From Anaerolineae bacterium (GTDB lineage: Bacteria; Chloroflexota; Anaerolineae; Promineifilales; Promineifilaceae): a stretch of DNA of 64,000 nucleotides. Location of the stretch: the NCBI GenBank assembly GCA_023384415.1, contig JAHDWJ010000018.1:83684-147683 (forward strand), given 5' to 3'. A model generated the notes under the pieces. That model worked only from the letters and a program-made list of their open reading frames with translations, had not been told where the DNA came from and searched no databases. The first letter of the stretch is position 1; each line of letters starts with the position of its first letter. A program made the translations under genes and the position numbers. This document shows positions 51,848-61,623 of the stretch, piece by piece.

Positions 51848-54800
51848 TCACCTGGTGCGGCGTACCCAAACCGACTGCCGCCTCAGAGCCAAAGCTGTGA
51901 ACAACCCCAGCCCCAACACAACCGACAGGATAATGAGCATGACAGAATTAGCTGTAACCGTTTGTAAATTCACCAGGCTAATCGCCGTTGGGCCAAAGGT
52001 CCACTGATAATCTTCTACCTCTCCATTGACCACCAACCCGGTTGGTTGGGCAAACCCACCCGTGCTAGCTGCATACAGCCGGAAACGTGTATTGAATATC
52101 AGGTTTGGCCCAGAACCGGTAAACGTGCCCGCCGGAACATCAAAGGTCAACACATTTAACCCATTGGTAACCACCTGATCCAGGAAAATCCGTTCCCCGC
52201 TATCATTAAAGTCACCATCATTATTCCAATCAATCCAGGCCGAGAGGTAACAGGTGCCTGAGGGGCAAGTTGTTGTCACGTTGACGACGCCACCATCATC
52301 CCCATTGACCCAGGTGCCACCCAGAGTTACACCATCATCAGTATCAAGATTGGCCGTAGGACTTTCCTGTCCATCCGGATCCGCATCAACCCCTACCCCC
52401 AGGCGAACATTGCCGATGACATGGCGTGCCCCATTGACCGCTGACCGGGTGTTGTTATAACTGGCGGGCAAGTCACCAAAATCCATCGTAGAGAGGAAGC
52501 CAAAATCTCGTTGGGCATTGGTGCCCCCGGTCAACACTACATTGGGGTCCAACCCGCCGATATACCCAGTGGGGGTGGTAGAATTAGCCCCCTGTAAGGG
52601 AGGGCTGCCAGGATTCACTGTCACTGCATAAGTGCCATTGGCCAGCCCGGTAAAGCTGTACTGCCCATTTGCATCCGTGGTCGTGACAGCCACCAAAACC
52701 TCATCCCCATCATTACAACTGCCTGTGCCACAATGCCACAAGTAGACAGTGACCCCCTCGTACCGATAGGTTTCCCCTGGGTCAATATCACCAATCCCGT
52801 TGGTATGGCCGCCGCCATCGTCATCATGCCAGATGGTACCACTGACATTGTTGTTACCAGCGAAGCGATAGCCAAAATCAACAGCCAGATCACAGTTGGT
52901 ACAACCATTGCCGCCAATAGAGGTGACAACGCCACCGCTGATGACAATGCTGCTGGCCGTGTGATCTAAAGTGCCGTCTGGATCAAAGGTTTGGCTCAAC
53001 CCAACAGGGAAATCAGGATCGCTACTATCTACCTGAACAAAGTAGGTCCCATCAGATAAGCCACCGAAGCTGTAATTGCCTTCACTGTCTGTAATCGTTG
53101 TAGCGACAATGTTGCCCCCCGTACAAGGCAAGGCGGAACAGAGGCGAACGGTAATGTAAGGAATTCCGGCCTCACCGTTCTCACGAACCCCATTATTGTT
53201 ACCATCAATCCATAAGGTGTCACCAATAACCCCTAACGGTTTGTAACCAAAGTCAGCCGTGCGGTTGGTCTGTCCGGCCAGCAGCTGTACCCCATATTGA
53301 TGGTCACAGAAGGCGTAGTTTGCCGGAGCAGTGGGATCACAGGGGGGGGCCAGGAAGCTGCCCAGGCCATAAGCATCCGGGTCGCCAGTGAGGGTATAGT
53401 TGGCTGGCGGGGTCACGACAACAACATAATTTCCGGCAGGCAGGCTGCCAAATTGGTACAGACCATTGCTGTCCGTCACCGTTGTAGCGACCAGGGTATC
53501 CCCGACGGAAAAGACCCCATTGTTGTCATTGTCGTTGTATAGGCTAACGGTGACACCGCTGATGCCCGGTTCATTGGGATCGGGGGTGCCGTTGCCATTG
53601 TCATCGCGCCAGATGAAATCACCGATGAGACCTTGCGCGAAGCCAAAATCGGCCTGGGTGAACTGCTGCCCGGCAGCTAAGGCTACCTGATAGCTAACTT
53701 GAGAACCGTTGTTGGTGTAAGCCGGGCCGGTGCTGGTGAGGGTATAGCTGCTTAGCGGCTGCCCGGTACTAAAGTTGCCTGGGGCTACGGCCACAATGTA
53801 GTTGGCTGGAGCCAGGTTAATGAAGTTGTAGAGGCCGCCACTGGCGGTGACGGTTGTTGCTACCAGGGCGTCTTCAGGATCAATGACCCCGTTGCCATTT
53901 TCATCCTGGTACAGATTAACGGTTACGCCATTAATACCTGGCTCATTGCTGTCCTGATTGCCATCTCCATCTTGATCATGCCAGATATAATCTCCAATAG
54001 AGGCAAACCCACGCGGCCGATATCCAAAATCAACGGTATTGATGCTTGTTGTGGTCAGGGTGACAACATGACGGTGATCACAGATCACACAGGGGCCAGC
54101 TTCACCGGGATCGGCTGTTTGCACATATCCAGCAGGAATAGATGAGGCGACAACGCGCACCAGGTATTGATTGCCATTACCAGCCAGGTTGGTGAATTGA
54201 TAAAAACCAGCCGCATCGGTGACTTGGGTTGAGAGCAGGGTATCCTCGCTATCTATGATACCGTTTCCGTTCAAATCACGATATAGCTGCACCTGAACGC
54301 CGCTGATACCTTCTTCGCCACTATTCTGGCTACCGTTGCCATTCCAATCGGCGTAGATGGTATCGCCAATGGTCAGACCGCCTGTATAACCAAAGTTATA
54401 CGGACCGCTGACCTGACGGGCGACCAGGGTAATGGCGTTGGTTTGATTATTGCAAGAGCCACCACAATTGGCGCCAGGCACATCCGGGTCCCCTGATTGG
54501 CTCATACCTGATGGAGGTGTCACTCCAACGTAATATGTACCCGCGTTGAGATTGCCAAATGTGTAACGGCCATTGCTATCTGTCGTTGTCAAAATAGCTC
54601 CAGGGGTAGAGCTGGTGCAGGGGGTGGTGGTACAAAGATATACATTAACAAAGCGGATAGATTCTTCATCCCCCCCCCATACGCCGTTTGCATTTCGATC
54701 ATTCCATACGTACCCTGTGATAGCTCCTTGTCCGTCGGGATCGCGGTAGCCAAAGTTGACAGCCGTTACATTTTCACCGCTGATAATGTCGTTAAAGGTG

Positions 54801-57800
54801 TTCAGGTTAGCTGTAGGGCTATTCCACTGCCCATCACAGGTACCGCAAGCAATCCCGACGCCATTACCTGCGGGGGCGGGATCTCCCGTGCGGGTAGTAA
54901 ATCCTGGAGGCAGAGTGGACTCTACGACGACGACGTTATAGTAGCCAGGACGCAAACCGGTGAACTGGTAGCTGCCATCACTGGCGGTTTGTCGGGTGGC
55001 GACGAGTACCCAATTGCCATTGTTTTGGGTTGCATTACAAGGTTGGTTTGTAGTAGAAGTTGTCGGTGTCAGTAATTGTAACTGAGTAAATCCTGCCACA
55101 GGACCATAGCAACCGTATAGTTGGACGGTGACACCGGGGATGCGACTGTCACCGGTACTGTAACCTGTTGGATTTGTCCACTCGTTGCTTGCGCTGCTTT
55201 CGGCCCATATTACCCCGGCAATGGAGCCAGGGGTGTTAATGGTTACGATGGCAGCATCGGTAGCGTTGTTGACGGCGCGGCCGCTGCCCAATTTGCCATT
55301 GGTAGATGTGGCGGTGTTAGCAGTTGATGCAACTGTTTGTAAGGCGCGAAAGGTTACAGTGACGGTTCTAACCCCACCGCCATACAGCGGCCCCAAATTG
55401 TTCCAGGTAATTGTGCCGGGTGTCTGGCTAGATGGTGGGGGGCTGGCTGAGACAAATTCCAGGTAAGCAGGATCATAGGTGTCAACGAGGGGGAGTTCGG
55501 CAATGGTCGCGGCCGCGCCGCTGCACTGCTGGTCAGTTGTAATCACAAGGGCGACGGCATCCAGACCCACATCACCCCGATTGCTGCCGGTGCCACTGCC
55601 AATAGCTTGAATTTCGGTAAGATTGTTCTGGAAGTCGGCCCATGCCCAAGAACCGGTCAGCGGCTGACTGATAACATAATCAGTGCCTACGGGGCCGGTA
55701 AAATAGCTAAGGCCATCATAAGTGAATGTTGCAGAACTGGTGTTATTACGAAAAACAATGAACCGCAAATATTCGCTGGCTGAAGCATTCAGGTTTTTAA
55801 TTTCGCGGACATGCGCCAGCAAGCGGACATTGGTAATCGTCCCACTTTGTCCATACATATTAAATCCGCTGATGCCTACAGTATCTTCATTATTGCTCAG
55901 GTTGGTATAAGCAAAATTATTGTCCGGCGCACCAAGCAGCCCGTTAGGGATATTGAGCCAGGCAGAATTGCCGCTTCCCGATGAAGGTACGCCATCAGCC
56001 GGGGGTTGGACAGTGGCCCACAAGGTATAGGTACAGAACCCTTGGGCGGTGCCATCACCAGGTAGTTTGTTATATAGGCTGATGCTGTATTGCACTGTTT
56101 CCCCAACGTAAGCCGGATTGAGACTGGTAAGATTTTTATCTATGGCCAGAACAGGACCAAAACCAAAATCTGCGCTATTATCAACAACGGGATTGGGGTT
56201 TGTACTGGTTGGGTCTAGCAAGACAACCCGAGTTTGCGGGGTGGTTGGCCCATAGCCAGTGGGAATATCAGTATCGGCACTATCTACGACGACGATATAG
56301 CGGCCGTCGGGCAAGTTAGAAAAGGTGTAAACCCCGCTGGTATTAGAAGTTGTCACGCCTACCTGGGGATCGGTTGGGTCTAACTGCCCGTTGCCATTAC
56401 GATCCCAGTAGAGGGTGACGGTCACATTGGGGATACCAACTTCGCTGCCATCTTGCAGCCCATTGTTGGCGATACCTGTGCCGGCCCCATTGTCACTCCA
56501 GACAGTATCCCCCAGGCTGTTGTTGCCCTGGACCATCGTTATAGCACAGGCTCTATCCAGGGGAGCGCCGGTGCCCAGGCGGGCGTCGGTACAGTTTTCG
56601 ATGAAAGGGGCGCCCCCTGTGGCGAGATAGTTGGCCGGTACCTGCGCCTGGAAGGTGACTGTCCCACCTTGCCCGGCCCCCAGCGGTTCGGTGAGCCACC
56701 ATTGGAGGATGACCCGGTTGTTGGGGCCGCTGCTGGTAATGGTGCCTGGGTCGGTGGTGGACCAGGTGCGGCCGCTGTTGGTGGAATAATAGATGGTGAA
56801 CCCGTTACCTGGAGGGGCAGTGTTACCCAAAGCGGCAGAACCCGCCACGTATTGTAATCCATTGGGTACGGTATCGCTGATGACGAGGCCGGCGTTGAAA
56901 CCAGTGGATAGGGATAACCCCATGCTGGTTGAGCCGCTGTTTTGGAAGGGAATGTTGTAGGTGAAAGCTCCGCCACCCTGAGACGCAGTGGCGGGACCTG
57001 TTTTGTCCAGATCGAAATTAGGCGCATAGGTATTGACAGTACCAGGCCCGCCCCCACCATAATCGCCATTAAATTTCTCGTTGTCAAACCCGGATGCGAC
57101 TTCCTGATAAGGGCTGATGGGAATGGTGCAAGGGCCGCTGAGGGCCATGAAGGTGTAATAAACCAGCCCCCGTACATCAGTGTTGTCGGGCGGTAAATCG
57201 GTGAAGTAGAGCAGCGGGGCGTTGTTTTGCTGGTTAAGAGTGTGGCTGAAGGGAATAATGAGATTGGGATTCCCCGCACTGCGGGTAACGGTGAGCACCC
57301 CAGATGCTTCAATGAGACGGAAGCAGCTGGGATCATAGGTAGGGTTGCCAATGGGTTGCAGCCAGGCGTTGTAATCGGGAACCAGGTCGCCGTTGTTGTC
57401 GAACCCTTTGTTGACGTTGCCCAGACGGTACAAAATCCCATTGGTGGTGATGGTTTCGCCGACGTTGACGGTGGCGGCATTGGTGTTGAACCATTGCCCG
57501 GCCGGGTTGCCGTTGGGTTGGATTTTGTTGGCCATGGCGGAAATTTCGTTACGCATGGTCATGACATGGTTTTGGCGGCATATTGGGGCGTTGCAAATGG
57601 TGCCAGCTTCGGCTGCCCAGACGTCAAAATCAAGGAAGAGATCATCATGAGGCTGAACAGAATTACCCCAGGTAGGGATGGTGCCCCCGTTGGCGGTTTT
57701 GGGATAACTGAAAGACCAATATTGATAGCTGCATTGGCCAGGGGCCAGACTGCCGATGATGCGAATGGCGTCCTGGGTGCCTCCCAGATGGGTGAACCGA

Positions 57801-58198
57801 TATGTGCCGTTGTAGGTTGTTCCGCCGATGGTTACGTTGGTCTTGGCCGGGTAAAGGCCAGGGGTGCTGCTGGCTGGTGTGACGCTGTTATAGGTGCCGA
57901 TGTAGCCAACAATGTTGCTGAGAGGGGCACCGCTGGTATTACAAAAGCGGCCGATGACGGTGGCAACTTCGGGGGCCTGGGTGGAGGGGGAGAGGACGTT
58001 AGAATCTACGACCAGGTTGGGAGCGGCGAAAATAGTGACTTCGACATCGGTGACGGCGGCGTTGACGATGTGGGTGGGCGCGGCCGCGTTTAATAAGAAG
58101 ATCGCCAGTAAAATGGGTAAACTCAATAAAAAGAGCAGCTTTACCCTGGTTGGCCGTTGGGCCAGATATGCGGTGACAAAGCGGTTTAAGGTATTCAT
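51848..58198 (-). CDS. Giant surface protein with eight SdrD_B-type repeats, GEVED domain and C-terminal anchor
   Basis: The 2116-residue protein (ATG 58198, GGAGG upstream) has a signal peptide, an N-terminal adhesin-like part with DUF11-like domains, and about eight SdrD_B-type Cna-B-like repeats (IGDTIYADWNGNGSQNSGEEGISGVQVQLY and similar; DxDGNG calcium-binding motifs). After these comes a GEVED domain ending NGEVEDYQW, then PTAISLVNL, a 22-residue helix and RRQSVWVRRTR. The SdrD_B part is nearly free of the GCGGCCGC octamer (none from 51776 to 55267). It is a cell-surface adhesin or fibre stalk by family analogy; no sortase LPxTG. Confidence 0.92.
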   Translation of the reverse strand: MNTLNRFVTAYLAQRPTRVKLLFLLSLPILLAIFLLNAAAPTHIVNAAVTDVEVTIFAAPNLVVDSNVLSPSTQAPEVATVIGRFCNTSGAPLSNIVGYIGTYNSVTPASSTPGLYPAKTNVTIGGTTYNGTYRFTHLGGTQDAIRIIGSLAPGQCSYQYWSFSYPKTANGGTIPTWGNSVQPHDDLFLDFDVWAAEAGTICNAPICRQNHVMTMRNEISAMANKIQPNGNPAGQWFNTNAATVNVGETITTNGILYRLGNVNKGFDNNGDLVPDYNAWLQPIGNPTYDPSCFRLIEASGVLTVTRSAGNPNLIIPFSHTLNQQNNAPLLYFTDLPPDNTDVRGLVYYTFMALSGPCTIPISPYQEVASGFDNEKFNGDYGGGGPGTVNTYAPNFDLDKTGPATASQGGGAFTYNIPFQNSGSTSMGLSLSTGFNAGLVISDTVPNGLQYVAGSAALGNTAPPGNGFTIYYSTNSGRTWSTTDPGTITSSGPNNRVILQWWLTEPLGAGQGGTVTFQAQVPANYLATGGAPFIENCTDARLGTGAPLDRACAITMVQGNNSLGDTVWSDNGAGTGIANNGLQDGSEVGIPNVTVTLYWDRNGNGQLDPTDPQVGVTTSNTSGVYTFSNLPDGRYIVVVDSADTDIPTGYGPTTPQTRVVLLDPTSTNPNPVVDNSADFGFGPVLAIDKNLTSLNPAYVGETVQYSISLYNKLPGDGTAQGFCTYTLWATVQPPADGVPSSGSGNSAWLNIPNGLLGAPDNNFAYTNLSNNEDTVGISGFNMYGQSGTITNVRLLAHVREIKNLNASASEYLRFIVFRNNTSSATFTYDGLSYFTGPVGTDYVISQPLTGSWAWADFQNNLTEIQAIGSGTGSNRGDVGLDAVALVITTDQQCSGAAATIAELPLVDTYDPAYLEFVSASPPPSSQTPGTITWNNLGPLYGGGVRTVTVTFRALQTVASTANTATSTNGKLGSGRAVNNATDAAIVTINTPGSIAGVIWAESSASNEWTNPTGYSTGDSRIPGVTVQLYGCYGPVAGFTQLQLLTPTTSTTNQPCNATQNNGNWVLVATRQTASDGSYQFTGLRPGYYNVVVVESTLPPGFTTRTGDPAPAGNGVGIACGTCDGQWNSPTANLNTFNDIISGENVTAVNFGYRDPDGQGAITGYVWNDRNANGVWGGDEESIRFVNVYLCTTTPCTSSTPGAILTTTDSNGRYTFGNLNAGTYYVGVTPPSGMSQSGDPDVPGANCGGSCNNQTNAITLVARQVSGPYNFGYTGGLTIGDTIYADWNGNGSQNSGEEGISGVQVQLYRDLNGNGIIDSEDTLLSTQVTDAAGFYQFTNLAGNGNQYLVRVVASSIPAGYVQTADPGEAGPCVICDHRHVVTLTTTSINTVDFGYRPRGFASIGDYIWHDQDGDGNQDSNEPGINGVTVNLYQDENGNGVIDPEDALVATTVTASGGLYNFINLAPANYIVAVAPGNFSTGQPLSSYTLTSTGPAYTNNGSQVSYQVALAAGQQFTQADFGFAQGLIGDFIWRDDNGNGTPDPNEPGISGVTVSLYNDNDNNGVFSVGDTLVATTVTDSNGLYQFGSLPAGNYVVVVTPPANYTLTGDPDAYGLGSFLAPPCDPTAPANYAFCDHQYGVQLLAGQTNRTADFGYKPLGVIGDTLWIDGNNNGVRENGEAGIPYITVRLCSALPCTGGNIVATTITDSEGNYSFGGLSDGTYFVQVDSSDPDFPVGLSQTFDPDGTLDHTASSIVISGGVVTSIGGNGCTNCDLAVDFGYRFAGNNNVSGTIWHDDDGGGHTNGIGDIDPGETYRYEGVTVYLWHCGTGSCNDGDEVLVAVTTTDANGQYSFTGLANGTYAVTVNPGSPPLQGANSTTPTGYIGGLDPNVVLTGGTNAQRDFGFLSTMDFGDLPASYNNTRSAVNGARHVIGNVRLGVGVDADPDGQESPTANLDTDDGVTLGGTWVNGDDGGVVNVTTTCPSGTCYLSAWIDWNNDGDFNDSGERIFLDQVVTNGLNVLTFDVPAGTFTGSGPNLIFNTRFRLYAASTGGFAQPTGLVVNGEVEDYQWTFGPTAISLVNLQTVTANSVMLIILSVVLGLGLFTALALRRQSVWVRRTR

Positions 58199-58709
58199 TT
58201 GCGTACTGCCTCCATTTTTCTCTTCATCGTAACGATATAAAAACGACCAGCAAACCGACCAGATGATGGGGCCTGCCCCCAAGCATCGCCTGTTTTGGGT
58301 TATAAATTGGTTGTAAACTAAATTGCTGTGGACAACTGTGCGGCACGGAGAATGATTTAACTCACACCATTGTTGTTAGCGAAATATCGGCCCAGCTCCC
58401 GTCAAGCAAATAGCACTATATCTCAATCATCGCGGCCGCAGCATAGGTCAATAGTCCCAACAATTGTTCGGATTTGGTTATAAATATTAAGCCAGATAAA
58501 AGATCGGTAGCCTTTTTATCCTATTTGTTATGAAATAGACACATTATCCGGGGCGTCGTCACGCAACCTTATCAGGCAAATAAAAACCGCCAGGGGTGAG
58601 CCTGGCGGTTTGTTTAGATGGATGGGGGCAAAAGTTTCCGTAAGAACTTGGGGGAACTCACGAGAACTGTAGGGGCTGCTTCAGCCGTGTTTTTCTATCC
58701 ATGTTTCAC
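58199..58709. other. Intergenic region with one palindrome and a terminator
   Basis: This 511-base spacer lies between two minus-strand surface protein genes. It holds the ribosome site of the gene at 51848, an octamer palindrome at 58433-58440, AT-rich stretches (58480-58550) and the terminator at 58584-58611. No small ORF with support was found. Confidence 0.5.
58584..58611 (-). terminator. Rho-independent terminator of the 58710-61196 gene
   Basis: AAACCGCCAGG (58584-58594) pairs with CCTGGCGGTTT (58601-58611), loop six bases. On the minus strand it is followed by TTTTTATTT. Confidence 0.88.
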
Positions 58710-61196
58710 CTATACATGGCTATTTCCGTAACCGGTGAAGCGGCCGCGAATAAAGATGAGGCTCATCCCGGACAGGAGTAATAACCCCACAGCCAGGATG
58801 ATCCCTGTTGTGGGCGGCCTTACCCCTATATCCTGGAGCGTGATGGCCGTGGGGGTGGCGGTGAAGCCAAAATCGTAGGTGTGGTTGTTATGCCCATACG
58901 CCCCGGTACTCAATACAATTTGGGGGCGATTGCCACTAAACACCCCCCCCGCATTGCCACTGACCGCATCATTGTCAATCGCCTCATTCGTGCCTACATT
59001 GGCCGGGGTGAGGTAGTTGAACCCGGCTGACTGGATAGGGGTCACATCTTCAATACGAAGGACATATTGGGTATTGGGCAGCAGCCCGCCGGGCACGTTA
59101 CCGTTGTTAAAGTAGTAAACCCCATTGAGATCGGTCGTTGTTTCGGCCACAAAAGTACCATCTGGGAGATACAACCTGATAGTGACCCCGGCTATGGGAA
59201 CTTCTACTCCTGCCTGTTCAGGGTTCTGAATCCCGTTGACCGATGTTTCCCCCCAAACCCGGTTGCCAATTTCGATAGGGGCGGGTGAGCAGAGCAGCTC
59301 CAGATCCCCCAGGCCATTGGCTTTACCAAAACGGCCATTTTCTGTCCCACCCCCAGGATACCCTGTTTGGGAACCTTCATAAATGCGATACCCGTCCAAT
59401 ACATTGCCGCCTCCATCGGCAAGATTCAACCTGTAAACAGCTCCCTCGTCAATAGTGTTATAGTCGTAAGCAGTCATAACAACTTCATCTGCGCCCAAAC
59501 GGATGGCTAATGCGCCAAAGCCGGTCTCCTGGTGAATGTTATAATCTGGCGTTGTGTAAGCATCATGGTAAAAGAACTCCCGGCTTGGGGCTGGCCCTGG
59601 ACCTTGCCCGGTCCCGATACCCCCACCAGCCCCACGAGTACGACTGCCAACCACGCCATTGCTTTCTAAAACAAAGTTTGACCCACTGGGAGCAGCGATA
59701 AGGATGTCACCAGCCGGGGCAGTATACCAGATGGGCAAGCCCCCTGATCCAGCAGGATAAGCAGCACTGTCAACCGCATTGTTTAAATAACCGATTTGAT
59801 CACCAGTGCGATCCCGGAAACCCAGCAGCATATACCCCTGGCTGTCAAATTCAATATCGGTGAGCATCGGTTGAGGGTACAAAATACCCCCATCCCCGGT
59901 ATTAGCAGTCTGGCGGTTAAACAAGGTGGGGCCATCATTGATCCAGGGGTTCCAGAAACCATCATCTGGTGGCACAGTCATTGTTCCTGCCGAAAAGCCG
60001 CGGCCGCGCTGGAAATCAAGCGGTATCGGTGAGCTAAACAACCCACTAGACCAGGTAGCCGCGGTGACATCATACCGATACACCTGAGCCGTCAGATCCG
60101 CCCGTACCCCCCCATTCTCAGCCGAGCAGATACCACCCACATACAGGCCACCCTCATAAAATTTGGTGGCAAAGGGGCGCCATTCCCCATTAGTGCAGCC
60201 TGGGTTGGGGATGGGGATGGGTGTGCCGACTGTGCCCGTGGCCGTAGCAACGGGGTAGACATTTTGGTTATTGAGGTTTACCACATACAAAGTGCTGCCA
60301 TCATCCGATATTTCCATATCCCCCAGGCCGGCCCGCCCTACCAGGCCAAAGACAGTCGGGTCAAAGCTGGCGTCAACGGGGTTGGTCGGTAGAACCCGGG
60401 TGGCATTGTCTGGTACGGAGCCAACATCGGGAATGGTAGCCAACGTACTGGTGACGTATGGGCCGGCCGTCCTGGCCCCAGTTACGCGATAAATAGCCCC
60501 TGCGCTGCCGGCTAAAGCACTGTGCCGTTTGACGTAAGCGGCCGCAAACAGATGATCCGCGGCCGCGTTGTAAGCCAGCCCATAGGTCGTCCCAATATCG
60601 GTCCAGGTGGTTAAGGTAGTGGGGTCTGGGGATGTCCCAGTGTCGTTGTAACTAAACCGGGCCAGCCCGTCGAAGAGGGATTGAGTGCCGCCAAAGTAGC
60701 TGGGTACGGCCATATACGGGTTGGTCTCACAATAATGTACCGGGTTGTTGAAGCCAACATCTACCCCAGTGGCATCCCCGAGAGAAAGATCAACAAACTG
60801 TACGGTTGTGTTCCCGGCGGCTCCTGGCTGCAAGAAATCCAGGCTGCCGGGCAAGGTAAATTCGACCCGCGCCGAATTCCCCGGCAGAAATGGGGTTGTA
60901 TAGCTCCCATCTGGCCCGGTAACTGTGCTTACGACAGTTCCTGTGATGCTGGTTGCGGTGACAATGACCCCGGCGATGCCTGGTTCAAAATCGCCATCAT
61001 CCACCCCATTGGCGTTGTAATCCCGGAAAACGGTGCCGCTGATGGTGCCGGCCATAGGTGCGGCCGCGCCCACTTTTGTCTGGTGGATAATCATGCCCAC
61101 CAACAAAGCCAGCAGGAAAACGGGGATCATCCATTTCCCTCTGGGCCAGGCAGTGGCGGTTTTGTGCCGGCTAAAAAGCTGAATATTTATAGACAT
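58710..61196 (-). CDS. Surface protein with SdrD_B-type domains flanking a beta-propeller-like region
   Basis: The 828-residue protein (ATG 61196, AAGGAG upstream) has a signal peptide, an N-terminal SdrD_B-type domain (about residues 45-145: ISGTVFRDYNANGVDDGDFEPGIAGV), a long beta-propeller-like middle (about 160-640) with repeated strands such as LYVVNLNNQNVYPVA and GDMEISDDGSTLY, and a second SdrD_B-type domain (IGNRVWGETSVNGIQNPEQAGVE). It ends with PTAITLQDIG, a hydrophobic helix and RGRFTGYGNSHV. Its organisation parallels the 51848 protein, and both are likely surface-anchored. Confidence 0.9.
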   Translation of the reverse strand: MSINIQLFSRHKTATAWPRGKWMIPVFLLALLVGMIIHQTKVGAAAPMAGTISGTVFRDYNANGVDDGDFEPGIAGVIVTATSITGTVVSTVTGPDGSYTTPFLPGNSARVEFTLPGSLDFLQPGAAGNTTVQFVDLSLGDATGVDVGFNNPVHYCETNPYMAVPSYFGGTQSLFDGLARFSYNDTGTSPDPTTLTTWTDIGTTYGLAYNAAADHLFAAAYVKRHSALAGSAGAIYRVTGARTAGPYVTSTLATIPDVGSVPDNATRVLPTNPVDASFDPTVFGLVGRAGLGDMEISDDGSTLYVVNLNNQNVYPVATATGTVGTPIPIPNPGCTNGEWRPFATKFYEGGLYVGGICSAENGGVRADLTAQVYRYDVTAATWSSGLFSSPIPLDFQRGRGFSAGTMTVPPDDGFWNPWINDGPTLFNRQTANTGDGGILYPQPMLTDIEFDSQGYMLLGFRDRTGDQIGYLNNAVDSAAYPAGSGGLPIWYTAPAGDILIAAPSGSNFVLESNGVVGSRTRGAGGGIGTGQGPGPAPSREFFYHDAYTTPDYNIHQETGFGALAIRLGADEVVMTAYDYNTIDEGAVYRLNLADGGGNVLDGYRIYEGSQTGYPGGGTENGRFGKANGLGDLELLCSPAPIEIGNRVWGETSVNGIQNPEQAGVEVPIAGVTIRLYLPDGTFVAETTTDLNGVYYFNNGNVPGGLLPNTQYVLRIEDVTPIQSAGFNYLTPANVGTNEAIDNDAVSGNAGGVFSGNRPQIVLSTGAYGHNNHTYDFGFTATPTAITLQDIGVRPPTTGIILAVGLLLLSGMSLIFIRGRFTGYGNSHV

Positions 61197-61623
61197 GTTA
61201 CGCTCCTTTGAAGATGGATCGTTAGCTGTATGCACCAGATGAGCTAACCAGAGCCACAAACCATTAGATGGTTGTTTCTGAACGATGGGACGATATACCA
61301 GGATGGAATGAGGCCATAAATTGACAGCGGAGCCGATTACTGCAAACGACTATGGCTTAATCAGGTACCATAGTCGCTGACTCTTTTACACTCAATTTAA
61401 TATTTTGCCTGATTTATCACTGTTAAGCCAATGCAAGATTGAGGCAATGATCAGGGTCTGACTGTATAGGTGCTGCCTGAGAGGTGCTGCCTGAGCCTGT
61501 CGAAGGCAGCACAGGGCATGGCCATCCAACATCCGCCTTTCTAACTCCCCTATCAGGATGACACTTTTGCCTTACGACTGCCTTAACGAGGGGGGGGGGA
61601 ACTGGTTAGAATATAGTTGAGGC
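61197..61623. other. Intergenic region with two stem-loops
   Basis: This 427-base spacer separates two minus-strand genes. CGACTATGG (61347-61355) pairs with CCATAGTCG (61368-61376). Two copies of AGGTGCTGCCTGAG (61469-61482 and 61483-61496) precede CTGTCGAAGGCAGCAC, forming a second stem-loop. A run of G residues lies near 61590-61599. No ORF is supported. It may contain the promoter of the surface protein and the end of the tRNA nucleotidyltransferase mRNA. Confidence 0.55.
61469..61512. repeat. Tandem duplicate plus CTGAGCCTGTCGAAGG-type stem-loop
   Basis: AGGTGCTGCCTGAG occurs twice in a row, and GTGCTGCCT (61484-61492) pairs with AGGCAGCAC (61504-61512). The core CTGAGCCTGTCGAAGG is a word that recurs in many bacterial genomes as a REP-like element. 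Confidence 0.6.

Noticed and set aside
56539..57480. A 313-codon minus-strand frame inside the giant surface gene
   Set aside because: It is in another frame of the same strand within a 2116-codon gene, Ser/Pro-rich without any domain, and has no start signal.
57227..58093. A 288-codon plus-strand frame antisense to the giant surface gene
   Set aside because: Composition (Gly/Ala/Val runs) is what an antisense of Thr/Asn/Pro-rich coding DNA gives; no family motif or ribosome site.
61500..61512. Possible tRNA-like stem-loop near the tRNA nucleotidyltransferase gene
   Set aside because: Only one short stem is present; no cloverleaf, anticodon arm or T-loop sequence could be assembled.
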